From assembly GCA_900473205.1 (NCBI GenBank), contig UCLB01000001.1, positions 1-64,000 on the forward strand: DNA of 64,000 nt, in the 5' to 3' direction. The notes beneath the pieces were generated by a model. It did no database searches, was not told where the DNA came from, and saw only the letters and a program-made list of their open reading frames with translations. The translations under genes were made by a program, and so were the position numbers. This document shows, piece by piece, positions 33,894-43,351 of this stretch; the stretch's first letter is position 1, and every line of letters starts with the position of its first letter. The DNA is from Hyphomicrobiales bacterium (GTDB lineage Bacteria > Pseudomonadota > Alphaproteobacteria > Rhizobiales > Rhizobiaceae).

Positions 33894-36800
33894 TGGTTAT
33901 GTTCGACAAGGTTCTCATCGCCAACAGAGGCGAAATCGCCGTGCGCGTCATCAGCACGCTGCGTCGCATGGGCATAGCGTCCGTCGCCGTCTACTCGGAT
34001 GCAGATCGTTTCGCCATGGCGACATTGATGGCAGATGAAAGCGTGCGTCTAGGGCCGGCACCCGCTGGAGAAAGCTATCTGAATATCGATGCCGTCATTG
34101 CAGCCTGCAAAGCCACCGGCGCGCAGGCTGTTCACCCCGGCTATGGCTTTCTATCAGAAAACATCGGTTTTGCCGAACGGTTGGCCGCCGAAGGGATAGC
34201 CTTCATTGGTCCCAAGCCGGAAAATATTGCCGATTTCGGGCTGAAACACACGGCCCGCGAGCTTGCCAGGAAAAGCGGCGTTCCACTTTTACCGGGTTCC
34301 GATCTGCTGAGTTCCGTGGACGAGGCACTGCGTGTTGCCGATCACGTTGGGTACCCGGTCATGCTGAAATCGACCGCTGGCGGCGGCGGCATCGGCATGC
34401 AGCTTTGCGATGATCCGGCGGCACTTCAGGCGGCATTTGAAAGCGTGCAGCGGACGGCGAAGGCCAGCTTCGGCGATGCGCGTGTCTATCTCGAACGCTT
34501 CGTTTCAAAAGCCCGGCATGTTGAAGTCCAAATCTTTGGTGATGGAGAGGGTAGAGTCATTGCACTTGGCGAGCGCGACTGCTCGCTTCAGCGCCGAAAC
34601 CAGAAAGTCATCGAGGAAACTCCGGCACCGGGTCTGCCTACCGCTATGCGACAGAAGCTTCATGCGGCGGCTGTCGCTTTGGGCAAACAGGTTAAATACC
34701 AGTCCGCAGGCACGGTGGAGTTTATATTCGATCCTGCGCGAGAGGCGTTCTATTTTCTTGAAGTCAACACCCGCCTTCAGGTCGAACATCCTGTAACAGA
34801 AGCAGTTTTCGGCATCGACCTGGTGGAATGGATGATCCGGCAGGCCGCAGGCGAGGATGTGCTGACCGGCAAGGACGATCTGCTGCCAAGGGGCGCGGCA
34901 ATCGAAGCCCGTGTCTATGCGGAAATGCCGCATGCCGATTTTCGCCCCAGTGCCGGTCTGTTGACCGAGGTGGTCTTTCCCAAGGACATACGCATTGATG
35001 GCTGGATAGAAACCGGTGCCGAGATCACGCCGTTTTATGATCCGATGCTGGCCAAGATCATCGTGTCCGGCGAGAACCGTCAGGACGCCATCGAGCAGTT
35101 GGAAAAGGCTCTAGCGGGCACGTCGATTTCGGGCATCGAAACCAATCTCGATTATCTCAAAGCCATCGCCGCCTCTGATCTTTTCAAAACGGGAGATGTG
35201 GCGACGACAGCGTTGAAGGATTTCGCTTTCGTGCCTGATGTGGTCGAGGTCATCGCTCCCGGCGCGCAATCCAGCCTTCAGGAACTGCCGGGTCGTCTTG
35301 GTCTTTGGCATGTCGGCGTTCCCCCAAGCGGACCTATGGATGAACGTTCTTTCCGCCACGCCAACCGGCTTGTCGGCAACCACGATCACACGGCAGCGCT
35401 GGAACTGACGGTATCGGGACCTGTCCTGAAATTCTTCTCTGACGTGACGGTGGCATTGGCTGGCGCGGAGATGCCGATGATGCTGGATGGCGAGCCTTGC
35501 GCAACCAACACAGCCATTGTCGTCAAAGCCGGTCAAATGCTCGCCATCGGCCAGATCAAAGGTGCGGGGCAAAGGGCCTATCTTGCCGTTGCTGGCGGGT
35601 TCGATGCGCCGGTGGTGTTGGGTTCACGCGCAACCTTCGGGCTTGGCCAGTTTGGCGGCAATGCCCCAGGCACGTTGCGTGCGGGCCATGTCCTGCGTCT
35701 TGCGAGAGCGTCACAGACCGACGTGAAACCGGCAACAGAGCCCGCCACATTGACCCGCGAATGGTCTGTTGGTGTTCTCTATGGTCCCCACGGCGCGCCG
35801 GATTTCTTTCAGGACGAGGATATCGAAACCGTCTTTTCTACGCCTTATGAGGTTCATTTCAACTCCGCCCGCACAGGCGTGCGATTGATTGGTCCGGCAC
35901 CGAAATGGGCGCGGGAAGATGGGGGCGAGGCGGGGCTGCACCCTTCCAACCTTCATGACAATGCCTATGCCATAGGCTCTATCGATTTCACCGGCGATAT
36001 GCCGATCATCCTCGGCCCTGATGGCCCTTCGCTGGGCGGCTTTGTTTGCCCGGCCGTCATTGCAGCCGATGAGCAGTGGAAAATGGGGCAGTTCAAGCCC
36101 GGCGACAAAATCCGGTTCCATGCGGTTGCCCGTGCGCAAGACCCGATTGCGGGACCGGTGGTGAAGCGCCTTGGTGACAATGCCGGATCTCCCATTCTTG
36201 GCGGACGTGACAATGCTCAGGTTCCAGTCACCTATCGGCGTCAGGGTGACGACAATCTGCTGGTCGAATATGGCTCGATGCGGCTCGATGTCGGGTTACG
36301 GCTACGCGCGCATCTGCTGATGCAGGCCGTCAAGCAGGCGAATGTGCCCGGTGTCATCGATCTCACCCCCGGCATCCGCTCGCTGCAAATCCATTATGAT
36401 GGGTCGAGCCTTGCCCGCAATCGTCTGCTGGGTCTGCTATCGGAGATCGAGGACGACATGCCCTCGGTGCAATCGGTCAAGGTGCCGAGCCGGACGGTCT
36501 GGCTGCCTCTGTCGTGGAACGATCCCGACGCAGAACTTGCCATGCGCAAATATCAGGAGCTTGTGCGCCCCAACGCACCCTGGTGCCCGTCGAACATAGA
36601 ATTTATCCGCCGCATCAATGGGCTGGCGGATGAGCAGGCCGTGAAAGACACGATCTTCAACGCGTCCTATCTGGTGATGGGCCTTGGCGATGTTTATCTC
36701 GGCGCGCCGGTCGCCACACCGCTCGATCCGCGCCATCGTCTGGTGACGACCAAATATAATCCGGCCCGTACATGGACGCCGGAAAATGCGGTTGGCATTG

Positions 36801-37435
36801 GTGGCGCTTACATGTGCATTTACGGCATGGAAGGGCCGGGCGGCTATCAGCTTTTTGGTCGCACGATCCAGATGTGGAACAGCTGGCGGCAGACGCCTGT
36901 TTTCGGCAAGGACAAGCCGTGGCTGCTGGATTTCTTCGATCAGGTCCGCTTTTTCCCCGTGTCGCATGCCGAACTGACCGAGGCTCGCGCCGCGTTTCCG
37001 CACGGCGGATACCCGGTCCGCATCGAGGAGGGCGAATTCTCATATGCAGAATATGAGGCCGAACTGGCTCGCAACGCGGCGGGCATCGGCGCCTTCAAGG
37101 CCGGGCAACAGGCTGCATTCGAGGCGGAGCGTCAGCGCTGGAAAGAGCACGGTCTCGACAGTTTCGTCGTTGATGAAGGTTTGGGCGAGGGCTTAGGCGG
37201 TGACATTCCCGAAGGCTGCTTCGGCATTGAAAGCGCGGTTCCCGGCAATGTCTGGAAAGTGCTTGTCGAGCAAGGCCAGAAGGTAGCGGCAGGCGACACG
37301 CTTGCCATCATCGAATCCATGAAAATGGAAATCAACGTCACCGCCCATGCGCCGGGTCGCGTCCGCGATCTTCGCGCCGAGCCGGGCCGCAACGTCAAGG
37401 CGGGCGATGTGCTCGTTGTTCTGGAGAATGCCTGA
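33893..37435 (+). CDS. Biotin-dependent guanidine/urea carboxylase
   Basis: A 1180-residue carboxylase, ATP- and bicarbonate-dependent. Domains in order: biotin carboxylase (residues 1-450; [36 protein letters not shown]), an AHS2/KipA-like part (about 465-760), an AHS1/KipI-like part (about 780-960), a linker region and a C-terminal biotinyl domain with ESMKM, the biotinylated Lys near 1144. Proteins of this layout were long called urea carboxylase; many linked to guanidine riboswitches and DUF1989 pairs prefer guanidine, making carboxyguanidine. The context here favours guanidine. GAGGAGG supports ATG 33893. The hydrolase is a separate gene, unlike fused urea amidolyase. Confidence 0.93.
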   Translation: MVMFDKVLIANRGEIAVRVISTLRRMGIASVAVYSDADRFAMATLMADESVRLGPAPAGESYLNIDAVIAACKATGAQAVHPGYGFLSENIGFAERLAAEGIAFIGPKPENIADFGLKHTARELARKSGVPLLPGSDLLSSVDEALRVADHVGYPVMLKSTAGGGGIGMQLCDDPAALQAAFESVQRTAKASFGDARVYLERFVSKARHVEVQIFGDGEGRVIALGERDCSLQRRNQKVIEETPAPGLPTAMRQKLHAAAVALGKQVKYQSAGTVEFIFDPAREAFYFLEVNTRLQVEHPVTEAVFGIDLVEWMIRQAAGEDVLTGKDDLLPRGAAIEARVYAEMPHADFRPSAGLLTEVVFPKDIRIDGWIETGAEITPFYDPMLAKIIVSGENRQDAIEQLEKALAGTSISGIETNLDYLKAIAASDLFKTGDVATTALKDFAFVPDVVEVIAPGAQSSLQELPGRLGLWHVGVPPSGPMDERSFRHANRLVGNHDHTAALELTVSGPVLKFFSDVTVALAGAEMPMMLDGEPCATNTAIVVKAGQMLAIGQIKGAGQRAYLAVAGGFDAPVVLGSRATFGLGQFGGNAPGTLRAGHVLRLARASQTDVKPATEPATLTREWSVGVLYGPHGAPDFFQDEDIETVFSTPYEVHFNSARTGVRLIGPAPKWAREDGGEAGLHPSNLHDNAYAIGSIDFTGDMPIILGPDGPSLGGFVCPAVIAADEQWKMGQFKPGDKIRFHAVARAQDPIAGPVVKRLGDNAGSPILGGRDNAQVPVTYRRQGDDNLLVEYGSMRLDVGLRLRAHLLMQAVKQANVPGVIDLTPGIRSLQIHYDGSSLARNRLLGLLSEIEDDMPSVQSVKVPSRTVWLPLSWNDPDAELAMRKYQELVRPNAPWCPSNIEFIRRINGLADEQAVKDTIFNASYLVMGLGDVYLGAPVATPLDPRHRLVTTKYNPARTWTPENAVGIGGAYMCIYGMEGPGGYQLFGRTIQMWNSWRQTPVFGKDKPWLLDFFDQVRFFPVSHAELTEARAAFPHGGYPVRIEEGEFSYAEYEAELARNAAGIGAFKAGQQAAFEAERQRWKEHGLDSFVVDEGLGEGLGGDIPEGCFGIESAVPGNVWKVLVEQGQKVAAGDTLAIIESMKMEINVTAHAPGRVRDLRAEPGRNVKAGDVLVVLENA

Positions 37436-39243
37436 TGCTTCCCGTATTTCTCGATCTCACGTCACTGAAACAGGCCTATGCGCAAGGTCTTTCACCGCTG
37501 GATCTGGTGGAGGAGGTGCTTGCTCGCATCGCCGCCAGTGACGATCAGGCGATCTTCATTACCAAGACCCCGGAAGATGATCTGCGCAACGCCGCTCGCG
37601 ATCTCATCGCCCGTGCGCCGGTTCCGAACAGTCTGCCGCTATGGGGCGTGCCTTTCGCCGTAAAAGACAATATCGATGTTGCCGGACTGCCGACGACGGC
37701 AGCATGCCCGGCATTTGCGTATGACCCCGAAAAGGACGCGACCGTTGTGGCGCGGTTGAAGGCGGCGGGGGCGCTCATAATCGGTAAGACGAACCTCGAC
37801 CAGTTCGCAACAGGCCTGAATGGGACACGCTCGCCCCATGGTGCGCCGCGCTCTGTCTTCGATCCGGCCTATGTTTCCGGCGGGTCGTCATCGGGCTCGG
37901 CAGTCGCGGTTGCTTCCGGCCTTGCCAGCTTTGCGCTTGGTACGGATACTGCGGGCTCGGGTCGCGTCCCGGCTGCATTCAACAATCTCGTCGGCATCAA
38001 GCCAACACCGGGTTTGGTGCCGAATGTCGGTGTCGTTCCCGCCTGCCGCTCTGTCGATGTGGTTACGGTGTTTGCCGGAACGGTGGGGGATGGCGTCGCC
38101 ATACGCAAGATCATGGATGGCCATGACGCTGCCGATCCGTTTTCGAAACAGGCAAGACCCGTCAAAATGCCGAGTTCAGGCCTCAGGCTCGGTGTTCTCA
38201 CGGGAGTCGAACGCGAGTTCTATGGCAACGCCGCTTACGAAGCCGCTTATGATAGCGCCATTGAGCATGCCAAAGCGCTCGGCGCGACGATCGTTCCGAT
38301 AGATTACGCCCCCTTCCGCCAGGCCGCCGAACTTCTCTACAACGGCCCATGGGTGGCAGAGCGGCTGGCGGCGGTGAAGGACTTTTTTGCCGACCATGCT
38401 GAGGACTTCGACCCGACTGTCCGAGCCATCATCTCAGGTGCCGCTCGCTACACAGCGGTTGACGCATTCGAGGGCCTCTACAGGCTGGAGGCAATGCGTC
38501 AGAAGACCATAGAAGAGTGGAAGCAGGTCGATATGCTGATGCTGCCGACATCTCCGACGACTTACACGGTGGACGAGATGTTGGCTGATCCCATCAGCAA
38601 GAATGCACATTTCGGGCGCTATACCAACTTCGCCAACCTCTTCGGCTATGCGGCAATCGCGGTCCCGTGCGGCTTTGATACCGAAGGGCACTTGCCGTCT
38701 GGCGTCACTCTGTTCGGCCCGGCTTTCTCCGACGATGCTATCGCCCCCTTTGCCGATGCGCTGCATCGTTCTTTTGAGAGCGGAATGGGCAAGGATAAGG
38801 CCGCAGCATTGCCGCAAGACAGCCGCCTTGCGCCGGCGGGAAGTGGGGACGTGACGATCGTGGTTGTCGGTGCGCATCTTACCGGGATGCCGCTGAACCA
38901 GGAACTGACCGGCCCCGGAGGGACGCTCGTCAAGACTTGCCGAACGTCGGGCGATTATCGTCTGTTCGTGCTGCCCAATACCACACCCCCGAAACCCGGT
39001 CTCATCAGGCAACCGGGCTTTGATGGCCATGGCCTTGAAGTCGAGGTGTGGAAAGTCTCGCCGGAGGCCTTCGGCAATTTCGTGCAGAACATTCCCGCTC
39101 CGCTCGGCATCGGCAAAGTGACGCTGGATGACGGCTCGCAGGTTTCCGGATTTCTGTGTGAGGCATACGCGGTTGAGGGTGCGCAGGACATCACCCATCT
39201 CGGTGGCTGGCGTGCCTATATCGGGTCGCTTCGAAAATCATAA
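37435..39243 (+). CDS. atzF: Allophanate hydrolase
   Basis: A 602-residue amidase-signature enzyme that converts allophanate to two ammonia and two CO2, the last step of the guanidine (or urea carboxylase) route. The catalytic triad is visible: K77 in FAVKDNID, cis-Ser151 in GGSSSGS and nucleophile S175 in GTDTAGSGR. The C-terminal 130 residues form the extra domain seen in AtzF/urea amidolyase hydrolases. The ATG shares a base with the carboxylase stop (TGATG). A 12-bp hairpin follows 45 bases after the stop. Confidence 0.95.
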   Translation: MLPVFLDLTSLKQAYAQGLSPLDLVEEVLARIAASDDQAIFITKTPEDDLRNAARDLIARAPVPNSLPLWGVPFAVKDNIDVAGLPTTAACPAFAYDPEKDATVVARLKAAGALIIGKTNLDQFATGLNGTRSPHGAPRSVFDPAYVSGGSSSGSAVAVASGLASFALGTDTAGSGRVPAAFNNLVGIKPTPGLVPNVGVVPACRSVDVVTVFAGTVGDGVAIRKIMDGHDAADPFSKQARPVKMPSSGLRLGVLTGVEREFYGNAAYEAAYDSAIEHAKALGATIVPIDYAPFRQAAELLYNGPWVAERLAAVKDFFADHAEDFDPTVRAIISGAARYTAVDAFEGLYRLEAMRQKTIEEWKQVDMLMLPTSPTTYTVDEMLADPISKNAHFGRYTNFANLFGYAAIAVPCGFDTEGHLPSGVTLFGPAFSDDAIAPFADALHRSFESGMGKDKAAALPQDSRLAPAGSGDVTIVVVGAHLTGMPLNQELTGPGGTLVKTCRTSGDYRLFVLPNTTPPKPGLIRQPGFDGHGLEVEVWKVSPEAFGNFVQNIPAPLGIGKVTLDDGSQVSGFLCEAYAVEGAQDITHLGGWRAYIGSLRKS

Positions 39244-39287
39244 ATCCGGGTCCAGCAGCGGCATGGATGTGATATTGTGACCGTGAC

Positions 39288-39315
39288 CGGGGCTTCGACC
39301 GATGTTGAAGCCCCG
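39288..39315. repeat. Long hairpin at the end of the guanidine operon
   Basis: CGGGGCTTCGAC (39288-39299) pairs with GTTGAAGCCCCG (39304-39315), 12 pairs including one G-U, with loop CGAT. It sits 44 bases after the allophanate hydrolase stop and 23 bases before the next ATG. It lacks a T tract, so termination would be weak or factor-assisted. Confidence 0.6.
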
Positions 39316-39338
39316 AACTGCATCACGGAGAACATCAC

Positions 39339-39968
39339 ATGGCCGTTGCAATCGTCCTCCTTGCCGCCGGAATGTCGAGCCGCATGGGCAAAGATGGACC
39401 GCACAAGTTGCTGGCCGAGTTCGACGGCGTGCCCTTGCTGCGACGCGTGGCGCTGGTTGCAGCCGATAGCGATGCTTCGTCTGTAACCGTCGTGCTGGGG
39501 CACAGGCATGAAGACATGCAAAACGTTCTTTCCGGCGTTGATGTGGACGTCGTCATCAACCCGGACTACGCGTTAGGAATGGCGCGTTCTCTTGCCACTG
39601 GTTTTGCGACCGTTAAGGCACGGGCGGCAGAAGGGGTGATGGTGATGCTGGCGGATATGCCCGAGATCACCAGCAATCACCTGAACCAGTTGATCGAAGC
39701 TTTCCACACATCGGGTAAAACCGCCGTTGTTCGTGCCATTTCGAGAGGAAAGCTCGGAAATCCGGTTATTCTGCCCCGCTCTCTATATGACGGCGTTTTG
39801 CAGTTGGAAGGGGATGTGGGCGCACGGCGTTTGATCGAAACCTCCGGTTTGCCGGTCATCAATGTGGATGTCGGTCCTGCGGCGCAGGTGGATGTCGATA
39901 CGCCTGAGGCAGTTGGGGCTGCGGGCGGCGTGCTTGTCGATCCGCCCTCAACTGTTCCGCTTCGATAG
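39339..39968 (+). CDS. Molybdenum cofactor cytidylyltransferase, MocA-like
   Basis: A 209-residue nucleotidyltransferase that attaches CMP to molybdopterin, making the cytosine dinucleotide cofactor of xanthine-oxidase-family enzymes. The nucleotide loop LAAGMSSRMG followed by HKLL is at residues 8-25, VMLADMPEITSNHLNQLI is the metal-binding region, and the segment GKLGNPVILP fits MocA. It lies beside an XdhC-like chaperone and the periplasmic aldehyde oxidoreductase paoABC, which requires this form of cofactor. Its 3' end overlaps the convergent xdhC-like gene by 21 bases. Confidence 0.88.
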   Translation: MAVAIVLLAAGMSSRMGKDGPHKLLAEFDGVPLLRRVALVAADSDASSVTVVLGHRHEDMQNVLSGVDVDVVINPDYALGMARSLATGFATVKARAAEGVMVMLADMPEITSNHLNQLIEAFHTSGKTAVVRAISRGKLGNPVILPRSLYDGVLQLEGDVGARRLIETSGLPVINVDVGPAAQVDVDTPEAVGAAGGVLVDPPSTVPLR

Positions 39969-40955
39969 GCTTCCAGATCGCAGGGCATCGATCATTTCGG
40001 CCAGAATGGCGACGGCGATTTCGGCAGGGCTGACGGCTCCGATGTTCAATCCGATCGGCCCGTGAATTTTTGCAAGATCGGTTTCCGCCAATCCCTGCTG
40101 TTTCAAACGTTCGAGCCGTGCGGCATGCGTTTTGCGGCTGCCCAGCGCACCCACGTAAAAACAGCTTTTTCGTAGCGCTTCTGCCAGCGGAAAATCATCG
40201 ATTTTGGGATCATGCGTCAGCGCGACCAGAGCCGTATGTGAGTCAAGCGGTCTATTCTGCAGCACGTCCTCGGGCCAATCTGCCACGAGATCAGTTTGCG
40301 CGAAACGCTCAGCGGTGGCGAAGGCCGTGCGTGGATCGATGATGCTGACATCGAAACCCGCAAGCTTTGCCATCTGAACTAGTACCTGACTGATATGCAC
40401 CGCGCCAATGACGACGAGTCGCGGAGCGGGAAGATATGTATTGATGAAGTAACGTGTGTCTTCAATCATGACACTGCCGGATTTGCCTGATCGAAATGCC
40501 GCGGTAACGGCTTCCCCGAGAAGCCCGTCAACTTCGTCGTGATGAGTAACAATACGCGTGTGGCCGCTTTCCATCTCAGTTATGACCACCACAGCCTGAC
40601 GAGCCTGGCGGAGAGCGTTCAGCTGTTCAAGGCTTGGCAGCTTTTCGACGTGGACACTGATACGACCGCCGCAGGAGAGGCCCACGGCCCATGCCGTTTC
40701 ATCCGCAACGCCGAATTCGAGAAGTTTGGATGTGCCATCTTCGATGACATCGCTTGCAGCAGCTATGACGGCACCTTCTACACAGCCGCCAGATACTGAT
40801 CCTTCGAAATTGCCATCAGCATCGATAACGAGGTGACTTCCGACAGGTCTGGGTGCCGATCCCCAGGTTTCGATGACGGTCGCAATCGCGACCTTTCGTC
40901 CGTTTTTTGCCCATTCCTGAGCGGTCGTCAGCGGATCATCTGTCGGGTTGTCCAT
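39948..40955 (-). CDS. XdhC/PaoD-like molybdenum cofactor chaperone
   Basis: A 335-residue XdhC-family protein, which sulfurates, protects and inserts the molybdenum cofactor into xanthine-dehydrogenase-family enzymes. The N-terminal domain shows WGSAPRPVGS and GSVSGGCVEG, with the conserved Cys; the C-terminal Rossmann part has LVVIGAVHISQVLVQMAKL and DFPLAEALRKSCFYVGALGS. In Escherichia coli the matching protein PaoD serves PaoABC. It is antisense to and tail-overlapping with the MocA-like gene, and is followed by an exported hypothetical gene on the same strand upstream. Confidence 0.9.
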   Translation of the reverse strand: MDNPTDDPLTTAQEWAKNGRKVAIATVIETWGSAPRPVGSHLVIDADGNFEGSVSGGCVEGAVIAAASDVIEDGTSKLLEFGVADETAWAVGLSCGGRISVHVEKLPSLEQLNALRQARQAVVVITEMESGHTRIVTHHDEVDGLLGEAVTAAFRSGKSGSVMIEDTRYFINTYLPAPRLVVIGAVHISQVLVQMAKLAGFDVSIIDPRTAFATAERFAQTDLVADWPEDVLQNRPLDSHTALVALTHDPKIDDFPLAEALRKSCFYVGALGSRKTHAARLERLKQQGLAETDLAKIHGPIGLNIGAVSPAEIAVAILAEMIDALRSGSLSKRNS

Positions 40956-40970
40956 GGTTTCGCCCCTCGC

Positions 40971-41543
40971 TCAGTCCGGCACTGGATCAGTCTTCCGTGC
41001 GTCAACAACGTTTTGGCTGCCAAAAAGATTGAAACGATTTTCGTCCATGCGTTCCTGCCGGTATTTCAGCGTCACACCGTCGAAGGTCAGCTCAAATTCG
41101 CGTCCTGATGCAAGCATTCCATCCAAGTCGGTCAGTGGAGTTTTCGTTCCAAAAAGACTGTTGACAAGACTGGCCGCTCTTGTTGCAAGGACTTGGCGCG
41201 AGAGCAGCGAGCCGAAATTCAGCTTCAGCCGGAAACCGTTCCATGTCCCTTCTGCAGCGCCCCTGATCTGGATGAACACAGAAGGGCTGTGGCCGGTTTC
41301 GGAATATTCCAGCAGATAGGTGCATTCCCATTCACCGTTCTGCTTCTCGATGAAGACCGGACGGTTGGGTGACGAGAGATCGGCCATGCCCTGGCATCGA
41401 GGGGCGTTGAAGCTGGACGCAGGGCTCGTGGATGTGTCCTGCTGAGCCTGCTCAACAGCAGGGGTGAGCTGCCCACCAGAAGTCGTAGCGAGACCGGCGT
41501 CGCCGCCAACAAGTAACAGGGAAAGTATCGCGGCCACTAGCAT
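40971..41543 (-). CDS. Exported hypothetical protein, 190 aa
   Basis: Unrecognised protein with an N-terminal signal-like segment (MLVAAILSLLLVGGDAGLAT), a low-complexity serine/threonine/proline stretch, and a globular remainder with two cysteines around residues 50 and 74 (APRCQGMADL, WECTYLLEY) that could form a disulfide. It lies 15 bases upstream of the XdhC-like gene on the same strand. No strong ribosome site precedes the ATG, so the start is uncertain. Confidence 0.65.
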   Translation of the reverse strand: MLVAAILSLLLVGGDAGLATTSGGQLTPAVEQAQQDTSTSPASSFNAPRCQGMADLSSPNRPVFIEKQNGEWECTYLLEYSETGHSPSVFIQIRGAAEGTWNGFRLKLNFGSLLSRQVLATRAASLVNSLFGTKTPLTDLDGMLASGREFELTFDGVTLKYRQERMDENRFNLFGSQNVVDARKTDPVPD

Positions 41544-41765
41544 GTGATGTCAGGGTCAGTCGTTGCAGATGCAGATTGTATTGTGATGGCAGACCTGCGC
41601 CAAGGCAGCAAGCGATGTTGAGGGGCGAGACTGATTATTCGCTGTCACTGGCCAATCCGCCAAGTGGGTCACATTCGACTGCGTTCAACTTTCCGTTCGT
41701 CCGCGGCACTTTTACCGGCCAGCTCCGTTAACCCAACACCTCAAACAATCGAAGCGGAGTTGGAT

Positions 41766-42401
41766 ATGCAGGATAGCATCCTACTGGAACTTTCCCGACG
41801 CAACTTACTTATCTCCTCGGCTGCGACAATCGCGGCCACGGGTGTCGCCGGACAGGCGGTGGCGCAGTCTCCGGGGAGCCAGATGAACCATCATTCCAAA
41901 GTTGAATTCACCGTCAATGGTGAAAACCACGTTCTTGACGTGGATAATCGCACGACATTGCTCGACGCATTGCGGGAGCATCTGCATCTCACTGGCACGA
42001 AAAAGGGCTGCGACCACGGCCAGTGCGGTGCATGCACCGTTATGGTTGACGGCAAACGGATCAATTCCTGTCTCACGCTTGCTGTCATGCATGACGGTGA
42101 CGAAGTAACGACCATCGAAGGGCTCGGCGCTCCCGGCAATCTGCACCCCATGCAGGCCGCTTTTGTCAAACATGATGGTTTCCAGTGTGGCTACTGTACT
42201 CCGGGGCAAATCTGTTCCTCCGTGGCGGTGCTCGAAGAGATCAAAGCCAACATTCCCAGCCACGTTACCGGTGATCTCAACAGCCCCGCCCAACTGACGG
42301 CAGCGGAAGTGCGCGAACGTATGAGTGGCAATATCTGTCGATGCGGGGCGTACTCCAACATTCTGGATGCGATTTCAGAAGTTGGAGGGATAAGAGCATG
42401 A
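41766..42401 (+). CDS. paoA: Periplasmic aldehyde oxidoreductase, iron-sulfur subunit
   Basis: A 211-residue two-[2Fe-2S] subunit of PaoABC, which oxidises aromatic and other aldehydes in the periplasm. The N terminus carries a twin-arginine signal (SRRNLLIS, then a hydrophobic stretch ending A-V-A-Q). The ferredoxin-type cluster ligands are in [12 protein letters not shown] and, later, SCL; the second cluster lies in CGYCTPGQ and [11 protein letters not shown] at 41766 follows CGGAG and starts at the Tat signal; an earlier in-frame start at 41664 has no support. Only this subunit has the export signal, so it carries the folded heterotrimer through Tat. Confidence 0.94.
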   Translation: MQDSILLELSRRNLLISSAATIAATGVAGQAVAQSPGSQMNHHSKVEFTVNGENHVLDVDNRTTLLDALREHLHLTGTKKGCDHGQCGACTVMVDGKRINSCLTLAVMHDGDEVTTIEGLGAPGNLHPMQAAFVKHDGFQCGYCTPGQICSSVAVLEEIKANIPSHVTGDLNSPAQLTAAEVRERMSGNICRCGAYSNILDAISEVGGIRA

Positions 42402-43348
42402 GAGCCTTCACTTACGAACGCGCATCTTCTGTGGAGGCCGCAGCAGGTGCCGCCGCTTCCAATCGCAACGCCAAATTCATTGCAGGCGGCACCAATCTTC
42501 TCGATCTGATGAAGCTTGAGATCGAAACGCCGACGCATCTCATCGATGTCAATGGGCTGGGCCTGGACCAGATCGAAGCGACACAGGATGGTGGCCTGCG
42601 CATAGGCGCATTGGTGCGGAACACCGACCTCGCCGCCCACACCACTGTTCGCCGTGATTACGGCCTGCTGTCACGCGCGCTTGTCGCGGGGGCGTCTGGG
42701 CAATTGCGCAACAAGGCGACCACGGCTGGCAATCTCTTGCAGCGAACACGCTGTCCTTACTTCTACGATACCAACCAGCCGTGCAACAAGCGCCAGCCGG
42801 GTAGTGGCTGTTCCGCCATCGGCGGTTTCAGCCGCCAGCATGCGGTTGTTGGCGTAAGCGATGCCTGCATCGCAACGCACCCAAGCGATATGGCGATTGC
42901 AATGCGCGCGCTGGATGCAACGGTAGAGACGGTGAAGGCAGACGCGAGCCGTCGTTCGATCCCGATTGCTGATTTTCATCGACTGCCCGGTGATACGCCG
43001 CACATCGAGACGGCTCTGGAACCGGGTGAGTTCATCACCGCCGTTGTGCTTCCGCCACCGATTGGCGGAAAGCATATCTATAAGAAGGTGAGGGACCGCG
43101 CGTCTTACGCCTTCGCGTTGATTTCAGTCGGGGCTGTCATCCAGCCCGATGGAACGGGACGCGTCGCTGTCGGCGGTGTGGCCCACAAGCCATGGCGCGT
43201 TGAAGCGGCGGAAGCCGATCTGCCGAAGGGCGCGCGGGGTGCGGCACAGCATATTCTTGCCGGCGCTCGTCCAACCGAAGAAAACCGGTTCAAGGTCGAG
43301 CTTGTCCAGCGCACACTCGGTGCCGTCCTGTCTGAAGCAAGGGGTTGA
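42398..43348 (+). CDS. paoB: Periplasmic aldehyde oxidoreductase, FAD subunit
   Basis: A 316-residue FAD subunit. It shows [14 protein letters not shown] (FAD pyrophosphate contact), [11 protein letters not shown] and [15 protein letters not shown], with four cysteines over about 20 residues (RCPYF, QPCNK, SGCSA) that in PaoB hold an extra [4Fe-4S] cluster absent from ordinary xanthine dehydrogenases. The similarity to Escherichia coli PaoB is high across the whole length. The ATG overlaps the paoA stop (ATGA). Confidence 0.95.
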   Translation: MRAFTYERASSVEAAAGAAASNRNAKFIAGGTNLLDLMKLEIETPTHLIDVNGLGLDQIEATQDGGLRIGALVRNTDLAAHTTVRRDYGLLSRALVAGASGQLRNKATTAGNLLQRTRCPYFYDTNQPCNKRQPGSGCSAIGGFSRQHAVVGVSDACIATHPSDMAIAMRALDATVETVKADASRRSIPIADFHRLPGDTPHIETALEPGEFITAVVLPPPIGGKHIYKKVRDRASYAFALISVGAVIQPDGTGRVAVGGVAHKPWRVEAAEADLPKGARGAAQHILAGARPTEENRFKVELVQRTLGAVLSEARG

Positions 43349-43351
43349 GTC

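Noticed and set aside
33893-39243. Ordinary urea amidolyase (urea carboxylase plus allophanate hydrolase)
   Set aside because: The guanidine riboswitch and paired DUF1989 subunits favour guanidine, although urea as a side substrate cannot be excluded from sequence alone.
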